Assembly (NCBI GenBank): GCA_900472575.1
Contig: UCIV01000013.1
Span: 1-64,000 of the forward strand
Source of the DNA: Hyphomicrobiales bacterium
Lineage (GTDB): Bacteria; Pseudomonadota; Alphaproteobacteria; Rhizobiales; Rhizobiaceae
Length of the DNA stretch: 64,000 nucleotides
Reading direction: 5' to 3'
Shown: piece after piece, positions 44,549 through 52,568 of the stretch
How the letters are laid out: each line of letters begins with the position of its first letter
How positions within the stretch are numbered: the first letter of the stretch is position 1
Notes under the pieces: model-generated
Told to the model about the DNA's origin: nothing
Databases searched by the model: none
Seen by the model: only the letters and a program-made list of their open reading frames with translations
Translations under genes and position numbers: made by a program

Positions 44549-44618
44549 TGTCATACATGACAGCCAAATACATACTACAAGTGGGAAGTATGGCGTCAAC
44601 AAGTTTATCATTGACGCC
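44549..44618 (-). promoter_or_regulatory. udh promoter region with two dyads
   Basis: The gap 44507-44649 holds TGTCAT-2-ATGACA (44549-44562), 43 bases ahead of the udh start, and GGCGTCAA-11-TTGACGCC (44592-44618). The second contains a minus-strand TTGACG that can serve as a -35 hexamer, with TATGTA about 19 bases on. The TGTCATxxATGACA dyad resembles operators of FadR-type GntR regulators of hexuronate genes. No such regulator lies next to it. Confidence 0.45.
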
Positions 44619-44649
44619 TTAAATTCATGCGGGCAGTAGGGCTTGCCTC

Positions 44650-45471
44650 CTACCAGAGATCGGCGTGGCGGTTTACGTCCTTGTAGAGGAGGTAACGGAA
44701 ACGGCCGGGACCACCGGCGTAACATGCCTGCGGGCAGAAGGATCTCAGCCACATATAGTCCCCGGCCTCGACCTCTACCCAATCCTGGTTGAGGCGATAG
44801 ACCGCCTTGCCTTCGAGGACATAGAGACCGTGTTCCATGATATGGGTTTCCATGAACGGAATGACGGCGCCAGGCTCGAATGTAACGATGTTCAGGTGCA
44901 TGTCGTACCGAACATCCGACGGATCGATGAAACGCGTCGTCGCCCAGCGGCCCTCGGTATCCGGCATCGGATCCATGACGCATTCGTCCTCATGCGTGAA
45001 GATAGCCGGAGGCGCCTCCAGCCCTTCCACCACCTTGAATGCCTTGCGCACCCAGTGAAAACGGCAGGGCTTGTCGCCTTCACCGTGCAAGGTCCATTTC
45101 GAACCGGCAGGAAGATAGGCGAATGATCCCTCGCGCAGACGATGCGAGACGCCCTCGAAGTCGATCGTCAGATCGCCGGTTACCACGAATATAGCTGCGG
45201 AGGCCCGGATATCCGGCTCAGGGCGCAGGCTGCCACCACCGGGCAAAACCTCGACGATATATTGCGAGAATGTCTCGGCAAAACCGGACAGCGGACGACT
45301 GATGATCCACGCCCGCGTCTTTTCCCAATGCGGCAGAACGCTGGTGACGATGTCGCTCATCACCGTCTTCGGAATGACCGCGTAGGCAGTGGTGAAAACG
45401 GCCTTGCTGGAGAGAAGTTGCGTCTGAGGCGGCAGTCCGCCCACCGCACTGAAATACTTGCTGTCAGTCAT
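44650..45471 (-). CDS. allE: (S)-ureidoglycine aminohydrolase (bicupin)
   Basis: A 273-residue bicupin of the UGlyAH/YlbA family, which converts (S)-ureidoglycine to (S)-ureidoglycolate and ammonia using Mn2+. The C-terminal cupin carries the ligand set in ETHIMEHGLYVLEGKAVYRL. The N-terminal cupin has FVVTGDLTIDFEGVSHRLRE without the metal residues. TRAWIISRPLSGFAETFSQY is family-specific. The start at 45471 has GGAAACAG ahead. No allantoinase or ureidoglycolate lyase is adjacent, so its substrate supply must come from elsewhere. Confidence 0.85.
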   Translation of the reverse strand: MTDSKYFSAVGGLPPQTQLLSSKAVFTTAYAVIPKTVMSDIVTSVLPHWEKTRAWIISRPLSGFAETFSQYIVEVLPGGGSLRPEPDIRASAAIFVVTGDLTIDFEGVSHRLREGSFAYLPAGSKWTLHGEGDKPCRFHWVRKAFKVVEGLEAPPAIFTHEDECVMDPMPDTEGRWATTRFIDPSDVRYDMHLNIVTFEPGAVIPFMETHIMEHGLYVLEGKAVYRLNQDWVEVEAGDYMWLRSFCPQACYAGGPGRFRYLLYKDVNRHADLW

Positions 45472-45584
45472 GTCTGTTTCCTGATTATGCTGACTACGGT
45501 TTAAGCGCACCTCCCCGATTCATCAATCGGCAAACCACCTCCCCTTCGCGCTTGCTAAGAGGTTGCCAGGTCCGAAACAGCATC

Positions 45585-47987
45585 TCAAGCGGGCTGAACA
45601 AGATTGGCCATGAGCCGGAACGCGCCCGGAACGAGGCGATCCATCTGGTGATGCAAGGTCAGACTGACATGCGTGTGCCTGCCCTTGCCAATCTCGGCGG
45701 AAAGCAGTGCGCCTTTCAGTGGTTGTTCATTGACATCATGCATGGAGAGAAGCGGCTCGTAGCACTCGTCCCAGCTCGACGCAAAATAGAGACCGCGCTC
45801 CTTGTTCCATCCCTCCCAATCTTCAGGGTGGATGAGGTTCGGGCCGGAGAGCAGCAAATGGTCAGGCGAAAGCACCGTAACTTCGGCGCGGGGGTCGGTA
45901 ACCCGCCAACGGACGGAAGGAGATCCGATCTGCAGACGAAGAACCGGTGTCTCATCAGGATGCCAGCCGTCAGAGGGACGATGGTACAGCGTAACCAGGT
46001 GCCCACCGTTTTCCACGAACTGATGCAGCCGCTGCGTTATCGCTGCCAGATCCTTGCGAAGGCCGAAGGCGAATATGCCGACGACGATTGTGGTGAATTG
46101 CGAAAGATCTCTCGCAAGACCGACGGCATCGAGGTCGACTACATCAAGCCCCATGCGGGCTAGCCAGAGACCAACCTTGTCGGCACCACCACCGACATAG
46201 GCAATGCGGGCTCCTTCCGGCAGTTGCAAATCCAGCGCCAGTATATTGAGCGCCGCTGGTCGGCGGAATTCTGCCCGGCTGATATGCGGATAAGACATGG
46301 TCTCGACCTCGAATGCCGGATGACCGCCAACGCTAACCCCGACACCGGTAAAGCCAGGTGCAATTCTCTCCGGGGCCGTCAGGGTCCAATCTTCGCCAGA
46401 AGCCACCATAGCCCAGCCGGCAGGTGAATCGAACGAAAGCGTTGCCGCTTCCCCTGTCAAATCAGCCTTGACCTGCCATCCCCGGCATCGCGTGTCGAGC
46501 GGTACAATCAGGGCATCGGGGCGAAGCTTTATCGCGTGCGCGGCAGAAACGATAAACGGCTCCTCCAGATCAAACACCCCGGTAACGCTACGCCCCTCTA
46601 TCTCTGCAGAAGCCCGAACAGAAGCATGACCGTTGCCTCCAAGGCATGACCAATCAGGCAGAAATTGATCGGAAAGCCTGGCATTGGCGGATGCGGTCAG
46701 TAGAAAAGTTCGCGATGAGCCGTATGATGTGTGTTCCGCGCTCACGCCGGATGGCAGGACAAGCGAGATATCGACATTGTATCTGCGAGCTCCTTCCCCC
46801 AGTTCCGCGGTCAGCACCGTGCTTCCACCCGGAGCAATGGAAGGGTGACCGACAGACACAAATTCGAATATGGAGGCCGCCTCCAGGATCGCGGCGTCTA
46901 TCTCGATGCGTTTGCGTTCGATGCGATGGCCGTGCAATGCCAGAAACTCTTCGGAAGCATTCGCGACGACGTTCTCGAGGTGCCCGGCCGCATGTGTCAA
47001 CATGGAAACGATGGTTTCACGATGTGGGAAAGCCTCGATGGCTGCGGCTATTGCAGTGTCCGCGGAAATGAGCGCCGCCGCGACCTCGTCCGGCAGGTCA
47101 GGAAACGCCGCAAGCTGCTCAAAGGAATTTGGCAGTCCATCGGAAATGAACCGCTCTTCGTTAGCGGCAATCGAAGTCAGCTTGAGGTGTAGTGGCCAGA
47201 CTGATTTTGCCTGCATCGGCCAATCGCCCATGCCCTGCGACGCGTGAAAATAACGTGACCACTCGCCGATCCGGCCATATTCCGCACCGGTAGCCTTATC
47301 GCGACTGCAAGCCTCCACAGTAATGGTCGCATCAGGTGGCGGCAGCACATCGTCATATGTCCCGCCCCCGCCGGACCATGCTGGCAGATAGTATTTGGCG
47401 ACCCTCCAGGGTTTTAGGCCTTCAGCGAGATGTTCGGGAAACGCGGTCGCATCCGCAGCAAGCACAATGGCGGCCTCGGCTGCGCGGGTCATAGCCCTAT
47501 GGTGGCCGTGCTGTCCCGGTACGTCGAGAAAGGTCGGGATGACGATATCCGGCCGCTCTTTGCGATAAGCTCGCACCAGGCGCTCGACGATACGCGCCTC
47601 ACCCCAACGGGCGAAGGTCGCATCCCCGTCCTTGGAAAACCCGAAGTCGTGGATCGTATCGTCCGGACCATGCCCAAGCCAGGCGACATCTGCATCAATG
47701 ATCCGCGCCGCCTCCTCCATCTCGCGCGAGCGCAGGACGCCGAGAGCACCACGTCGCTCCGATCCGAGTGCATTCTGCCCTCCCTCGCCACGCGTCGAGC
47801 AGGCAACGATCACCCGCATGCCGTGTTCGAGTCGCAAAAAGGCGAGCAGGCCGTTCTGCTCGTCGTCAGGATGGGCGCCGGTATTCATCACCGTCACAGT
47901 CGATTTCAACCGGGAAAGCTTGCGGTGGAGCCGGACCAGAGCGGGAGCGGCCATCTGTTTTTCGATACGTTCGCGCGCGCTCAGCAT
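45585..47987 (-). CDS. Large PIG-L-type deacetylase with C-terminal amidotransferase-like domain
   Basis: An 800-residue protein. The N-terminal 230 residues are a PIG-L/LmbE deacetylase with zinc motif AHPDDEQ (38-44) and the second ligand region DVPGQHGHHRAM. A middle part of about 340 residues looks like beta-sandwich modules. The C-terminal region (ARIAYVGGGADKVGLWLARM, VENGGHLVTLYHRPSD) resembles a class I amidotransferase or ThuA-like fold. PIG-L enzymes remove N-acetyl from GlcNAc conjugates. There is no signal peptide, so it acts in the cytosol. It lies 23 bases after the ROK gene and opposite a sugar ABC operon. Confidence 0.8.
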   Translation of the reverse strand: MLSARERIEKQMAAPALVRLHRKLSRLKSTVTVMNTGAHPDDEQNGLLAFLRLEHGMRVIVACSTRGEGGQNALGSERRGALGVLRSREMEEAARIIDADVAWLGHGPDDTIHDFGFSKDGDATFARWGEARIVERLVRAYRKERPDIVIPTFLDVPGQHGHHRAMTRAAEAAIVLAADATAFPEHLAEGLKPWRVAKYYLPAWSGGGGTYDDVLPPPDATITVEACSRDKATGAEYGRIGEWSRYFHASQGMGDWPMQAKSVWPLHLKLTSIAANEERFISDGLPNSFEQLAAFPDLPDEVAAALISADTAIAAAIEAFPHRETIVSMLTHAAGHLENVVANASEEFLALHGHRIERKRIEIDAAILEAASIFEFVSVGHPSIAPGGSTVLTAELGEGARRYNVDISLVLPSGVSAEHTSYGSSRTFLLTASANARLSDQFLPDWSCLGGNGHASVRASAEIEGRSVTGVFDLEEPFIVSAAHAIKLRPDALIVPLDTRCRGWQVKADLTGEAATLSFDSPAGWAMVASGEDWTLTAPERIAPGFTGVGVSVGGHPAFEVETMSYPHISRAEFRRPAALNILALDLQLPEGARIAYVGGGADKVGLWLARMGLDVVDLDAVGLARDLSQFTTIVVGIFAFGLRKDLAAITQRLHQFVENGGHLVTLYHRPSDGWHPDETPVLRLQIGSPSVRWRVTDPRAEVTVLSPDHLLLSGPNLIHPEDWEGWNKERGLYFASSWDECYEPLLSMHDVNEQPLKGALLSAEIGKGRHTHVSLTLHHQMDRLVPGAFRLMANLVQPA

Positions 47988-48010
47988 TGGGGTATCACCT
48001 CATGATACGT

Positions 48011-49231
48011 TCAGGCTAAAATCGTGTTTCCGGGTGAAATTTCGAGTTTCGGTGTGACGATGTCGAACAGGGGAATGGCTGCGGCGCCGAGGGCCGCTGT
48101 CAATTGCCCGGTTTTTCCGCGCATGACGCGCGGCAGTTCGCGCTGCCTGCGGCTGGCTACGGATGTCGGAAGCGACCCCATGCGAACCACGATCTCGTCG
48201 ATGATCGCATCCGGCAAAGCGCCCCCGAGAATGACGGTCTGCGGGTCGAGAATGTTTTCCAGCATGGCAACCATCGGACCGAAATAGGTGGCTGCGTCCT
48301 CTATCCATGCCATGAGGGTCGGATCGCCTTCCGCGTGCAGTCGCTCAAGGTCGGAGAATTCGCTATCGGCGATCCCGACCGCGGCCAGCTGCTGCTTGAG
48401 CACATAGACCGAGGCATAGGCTTCAAGACAACCACACTGGCCGCAGGACGGGCACAGCCGCCCTTTCGGCACAACGGTCACGTGACCGATTTCTCCGGCA
48501 TTGCCAAAGGCGCCGCGATAAGGCGCACCGTCCTGGATGATGCCAAGACCGAGGCCGACACCGAAATAGATCATGCAGAAATTGGAAATCGAGAGACCGG
48601 ATCCGAACAGCCGTTCGCCGACTGCTGCAGCCGTCGCATCATTCTCCACCACAACGGCATGGCCGCAAGCTTGGCTAAGCGCCTCAGCGGCATCGACACC
48701 TGCCCAACCTGAAAGCGTGGTCGGCCCGACGGAAGTCATGCCGTCGATCTCGAAAGGACCAGGCATGACCGCACCGACACCAAGTAATTTGCTACCAAGC
48801 GATCCTGCCAACCCAGAGAACTCTCGCGAGAAGGCAGATATGATGGAGCCGGGCGTCGTGTCCTTGAGTGGCGCAATTCGCTGTCCGCGGAGCCGGCCGG
48901 CAAAATCGAGTGCGACCGTCACCATATGGTCTGCCGCGATCTCCACACCGATCGTGACACCACCATCCGGATTGACCGCAAACTGGATCGGCGGCTGACC
49001 TCGGCCGGAACGCAGCCGGCCGGTCTCCATCAGAAGGCCCTCGCCCATCAGCTCATCGACTATGTTAGCGACAGCCTGCGGCGTCAGTTGCGTAAGTTTG
49101 GCGATGTGAGCTCGACCAAGCGAGCCGTGACGACGCACAATATCGAGCACCACCCGGCGATTGTGATCGCGGCTTCGCTCGGGATTTTTCCCGATGGCCA
49201 CTGGATGAGCGCCGATTGTGTGAATCGTCAT
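48011..49231 (-). CDS. ROK-family transcriptional repressor
   Basis: A 406-residue ROK protein. The N-terminal winged helix reads NRRVVLDIVRRHGSLGRAHIA and LTQLTPQAVANIVDEL. A sugar-kinase-like domain has VENDATAAAVGERLFG and GAFGNAGEIGHVTVVPKGRLCPSCGQ (split here from a longer run), containing the zinc CxCGxxGC-type cluster CPSCGQCGCLEAYAS. NagC/XylR-like members bind amino sugars or xylose. AGAGG precedes the start. It is divergent from the CUT1 transporter operon, with a promoter dyad at 49289, and shares a strand with the PIG-L gene. Confidence 0.88.
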   Translation of the reverse strand: MTIHTIGAHPVAIGKNPERSRDHNRRVVLDIVRRHGSLGRAHIAKLTQLTPQAVANIVDELMGEGLLMETGRLRSGRGQPPIQFAVNPDGGVTIGVEIAADHMVTVALDFAGRLRGQRIAPLKDTTPGSIISAFSREFSGLAGSLGSKLLGVGAVMPGPFEIDGMTSVGPTTLSGWAGVDAAEALSQACGHAVVVENDATAAAVGERLFGSGLSISNFCMIYFGVGLGLGIIQDGAPYRGAFGNAGEIGHVTVVPKGRLCPSCGQCGCLEAYASVYVLKQQLAAVGIADSEFSDLERLHAEGDPTLMAWIEDAATYFGPMVAMLENILDPQTVILGGALPDAIIDEIVVRMGSLPTSVASRRQRELPRVMRGKTGQLTAALGAAAIPLFDIVTPKLEISPGNTILA

Positions 49232-49288
49232 TTCTGCAACCTCTTCCGCTTTCAAACCACAGGATCTCCGCCGACGCCACCGCAAATA

Positions 49289-49318
49289 CAATAACTCAAG
49301 TAAATTATCTTATTGACA
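49289..49318 (+). promoter_or_regulatory. Promoter and ROK operator candidate for the sugar ABC operon
   Basis: CAATAA-15-TTATTG (49289-49315) forms an AT-rich dyad overlapping a consensus -35 TTGACA (49313-49318). A repressor bound here would block RNA polymerase. NagC/Mlc-type ROK proteins use AT-rich dyads of this kind. The -10 element is not clear. The rest of the 258-base gap shows nothing more. Confidence 0.5.
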
Positions 49319-49489
49319 AACCCAGCCGCTCAGGGAAGCTTTACGGCAGCCGGGGCAGTCCCCGCGATACAGGATGACCTGTTGGATCCGTCCGCACAGA
49401 TGACAACGCATCGGCCGTAACGCGGCCGAATGCAGGGAACAATCAAACCCCGAAAACCGGAAGAACCGGTGGGGTAAATGGAGGCTCAC

Positions 49490-50743
49490 ATGCGCAAGTC
49501 AGTTCTGCTGGCCGGGCTCGTTGCCGGATTCAGCACTTTCGCGTTCAACGCGGCACAGGCAGTGGAAATCGAGTACTGGCAGTATGTTTTCGAGACGCGC
49601 GTAAAGGCGATGGATCAGCTCATAGCCGACTTCCAGACCAAGAACCCTGACATAACGGTCAAGCAGGTTACCTTCCCCTATGCCGACTACCAGACGCGCG
49701 TTATTGCCGCCAACATGGCCAGCAATGGCCCGGATGTGATGCAGCTTTTCTATGGCTGGCTCGACAAGTTCGTGGCCGGCGGCATTCTTCAGCCCCTGCC
49801 GGCAGATACGTTCCCGCATGACAAGATCGAGAAGGATTTCTTCCCGATCGTCAGCGCGATGAAGCGCGACGACAACTATTACGGCCTGCCGACCGCCGTG
49901 CGCTCGCTCGCAGTCTTCTATAACAAGAAGCTGTTTACCGAAGCCGGTCTTGACCCTAACAAGCCGCCGCAGACACTTGATGAATTCGTTGCCGCGGCCG
50001 AGAAGATCGCCAAGCACGATGCAACAGGCAATGTCACCGTTGCCGGTTCAACGCTGGACATGACCGGCCAGGATCACCAGTGGTGGCGCGAAGTGCTGGT
50101 CCGTCAGTTCGGTGGAGAACCTTATACCGACAACGATACAAAGGTCGCCTACAACAGCGATGCAGGTGTTCAGGCGCTGAAATTCTACACCAGCTTGCAG
50201 ACGGAAAAGAAGATCGGCGCGGCTGGCTTTATGGACGAGGGGCAGGCCGCGTTCCGAGCCGGCAAGGCCGGTATGACGATCGACGGCACCTTCCGTCTTG
50301 GCGCCTTCTCGACGATCAAGGATTTCGAGTGGGGCGTGACCGAACTGCCGGCCAACAAGGACGGTTTGCGTTCCAACTATGCCAGCTATTTCGCCAATGG
50401 CATCGGCGCCAAGACGAGCGGGGAAGAGCTGGAAGCCTCGAAGAAATTCCTCACCTATCTCACCTCGCCGGAAGCGATGGCCATCTGGCTAAAGGTTGTC
50501 GGCGAACTGCCGGCCCTGCGCTCGGCGGCCTTGACGGACGCCAACCTCAAGGACCCGATCTACGGACCGTTCCTGAAGGGGCTGGATTACGCTCATACGA
50601 CGATGTTCAAGGATGAGCTAGGCCAACGCCAGAACGCCATCGACATGGTCAACCGCGTTCTCCTCGAAGGGCAATCGCCCGAGGATTCTCTCAAGCAGGC
50701 GGCAGAAGCCGAGCAGGAAATGATCGACGCGGCAATGCCATAA
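49490..50743 (+). CDS. CUT1 sugar ABC transporter substrate-binding protein
   Basis: A 417-residue family-1 solute-binding protein (MalE/UgpB type). A signal peptide ends near NAAQAVEIE and IEYWQYVFETRVKAMDQLIA follows. YYGLPTAVRSLAVFYNKKLF and AAFRAGKAGMTIDGTFRLGA are typical. The start at 49490 has GGAGG six bases ahead. It leads a six-gene run with two permeases, a lyase, an ATPase and a kinase. The ligand is unknown and expected to be a sugar or sugar conjugate. Confidence 0.88.
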   Translation: MRKSVLLAGLVAGFSTFAFNAAQAVEIEYWQYVFETRVKAMDQLIADFQTKNPDITVKQVTFPYADYQTRVIAANMASNGPDVMQLFYGWLDKFVAGGILQPLPADTFPHDKIEKDFFPIVSAMKRDDNYYGLPTAVRSLAVFYNKKLFTEAGLDPNKPPQTLDEFVAAAEKIAKHDATGNVTVAGSTLDMTGQDHQWWREVLVRQFGGEPYTDNDTKVAYNSDAGVQALKFYTSLQTEKKIGAAGFMDEGQAAFRAGKAGMTIDGTFRLGAFSTIKDFEWGVTELPANKDGLRSNYASYFANGIGAKTSGEELEASKKFLTYLTSPEAMAIWLKVVGELPALRSAALTDANLKDPIYGPFLKGLDYAHTTMFKDELGQRQNAIDMVNRVLLEGQSPEDSLKQAAEAEQEMIDAAMP

Positions 50744-50771
50744 GCGCCGATCAGAGAAAGCGGAGTTGATG

Positions 50772-51725
50772 ATGGATACGGACAATCTGCAGGGGGCGGC
50801 GAGCGGCCGTCCCGGCGGGACTGCGGCGGCCATGCCGGCAGACCCCCTCTCGATGCGCACTAAAAGGCTGCTCTGGGTATGGGGATTTCTGGCAATCCCT
50901 GTCCTGTTTTACGCCGTCATCCGCTTTTATCCGACATTTCAGGCCTTCTACCTGTCGATGACCAATTGGGATCTGGTGCGGCCTGCAAAATTTGTTGGCT
51001 TTGCCAATTACGTCAAACTGTTCAAGGATCCGCAATTCTGGAAGGTGTTTCGCAACACCTTCACCTATCTCATCATCGGCACGCCACTCAGCCTGCTGAT
51101 TGCGTTCACAGTCGCGTTCTTCCTCGACCGGGTGCGGTTCATGCACAATTTCATCCGGGCTCTGTATTTCCTGCCTTACCTGACCACCGCCGCGGCCATG
51201 GCCTGGGTATGGCGCTGGTTCTACCAGCCTCCACCGATCGGCGTGATCAACGACCTCTTGGCTCTGATCGGCATTCCGCAACAGCCCTTCATCCGATCGA
51301 CCGACCAGGCGCTGTTCTCCATCATGGTCACGGCGATCTGGGCCGGGCTCGGTTTCCAAGTCATCATCTTCATGGCCGGACTGCGCGCCATTCCGACAAC
51401 CTTCTACGAAGCAGCCCGGATCGATGGCCTCGGTGAATGGGCGATCCTGCGTAAGATCACCCTGCCGCTTCTGAAACCCACCACCGTTTTCCTCGTGGTC
51501 TTTTCCTCGATCGCGTTCCTGCGGATTTTCGATCAGGTCTACAACATGACCACGAACGATCCCGGCGGTCCGCTCGGCTCGACCAAACCGTTGGTGCTGA
51601 TGATCTACCAGACTGCCTTCGGTTCCTACGCCATGGGTTATGCGGCTGCACAAACGGTCGTGCTCTTCACCATCCTGCTGATCGTGTCGCTACTGCAGCT
51701 CTGGATTCTGCGGGAAAAGAAATGA
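50772..51725 (+). CDS. CUT1 sugar ABC transporter permease 1 (MalF/UgpA-like)
   Basis: A permease of about 317 residues with six membrane segments. The N-terminal 45 residues are cytosolic, and the EAA loop is FYEAARIDGLGEWAILRKITLP. The start could be TTG 50766, ATG 50769 or ATG 50772. The last has the best spacing to GGAG. It overlaps the next permease by ATGA. Confidence 0.88.
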   Translation: MDTDNLQGAASGRPGGTAAAMPADPLSMRTKRLLWVWGFLAIPVLFYAVIRFYPTFQAFYLSMTNWDLVRPAKFVGFANYVKLFKDPQFWKVFRNTFTYLIIGTPLSLLIAFTVAFFLDRVRFMHNFIRALYFLPYLTTAAAMAWVWRWFYQPPPIGVINDLLALIGIPQQPFIRSTDQALFSIMVTAIWAGLGFQVIIFMAGLRAIPTTFYEAARIDGLGEWAILRKITLPLLKPTTVFLVVFSSIAFLRIFDQVYNMTTNDPGGPLGSTKPLVLMIYQTAFGSYAMGYAAAQTVVLFTILLIVSLLQLWILREKK

Positions 51726-52564
51726 CCGATACGCCAGCACTTTCCCACGCCAATATCCGACCGGGGCGGATCATCACCTGGACGCTGCTCTTCATCGGCG
51801 GGCTGATCATGTTCTCGCCATTGCTGTTCATGTTCTCCACCTCGTTGAAGACCGCCGATCAGGTCTATGACCTCCGGCTGATTCCAGCTGCGCCGACGCT
51901 TGCGAACTATATTTCGGTGCTGGCCGATGGCCGGTTCATGCGCTGGTTTCTCAATTCCATGTTTGTGGCCGTCACCGTCACCATTTCCAACTGCTTCTTC
52001 GACAGTCTTGTCGGCTACACGCTTGCAAAATTCGAGTTTCGTGGCCGTTATTTCGTCTTCATTGCCATTCTCTCGACGTTGATGATCCCGACCGAGATGC
52101 TGGTCATTCCGTGGTACCTGATGTCCAGCCAGCTAGGCTGGCTGGACAGCTATTGGGGCATCATGTTTCCCGGCATGATGACCGCGTTCGGCACGTTCCT
52201 GATGAAGCAGTTCTTCGAGACCGTTCCCAATGATTTCATCGAGGCTGCGCGCGTCGACGGCCTCAATGAATTCCAGATCTGGTGGAAAGTGGCGATGCCT
52301 CTGGTGACGCCGGCACTCTCGGCGCTTGCCATCTTCACCTTCCTCGGCAACTGGACCGCCTTCTTCTGGCCGTTGATCGTCACCACCAGCAAGGAACTCT
52401 ATACTCTGCCGGTCGGCCTCTCGAGCTTCGCCGTCGAACAGTCAATCCAGTGGGAAATGATCATGACGGGTGCTGCGATCGCCACCCTTCCCACCCTCAT
52501 CGTCTTCCTCGTCCTGCAGCGCTACATCGTCCGCGGTGTGATGCTCGCCGGCCTGAAAGGATAA
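51722..52564 (+). CDS. CUT1 sugar ABC transporter permease 2 (MalG/UgpE-like)
   Basis: A 280-residue permease with six membrane segments. The EAA loop is DFIEAARVDGLNEFQIWWKVA, and PTEMLVIPWYLMSSQLGWLD is family-typical. It lies 4 bases ahead of the lyase gene, so the lyase is translated from the same message. Confidence 0.88.
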   Translation: MTDTPALSHANIRPGRIITWTLLFIGGLIMFSPLLFMFSTSLKTADQVYDLRLIPAAPTLANYISVLADGRFMRWFLNSMFVAVTVTISNCFFDSLVGYTLAKFEFRGRYFVFIAILSTLMIPTEMLVIPWYLMSSQLGWLDSYWGIMFPGMMTAFGTFLMKQFFETVPNDFIEAARVDGLNEFQIWWKVAMPLVTPALSALAIFTFLGNWTAFFWPLIVTTSKELYTLPVGLSSFAVEQSIQWEMIMTGAAIATLPTLIVFLVLQRYIVRGVMLAGLKG

Positions 52565-52568
52565 AGCC

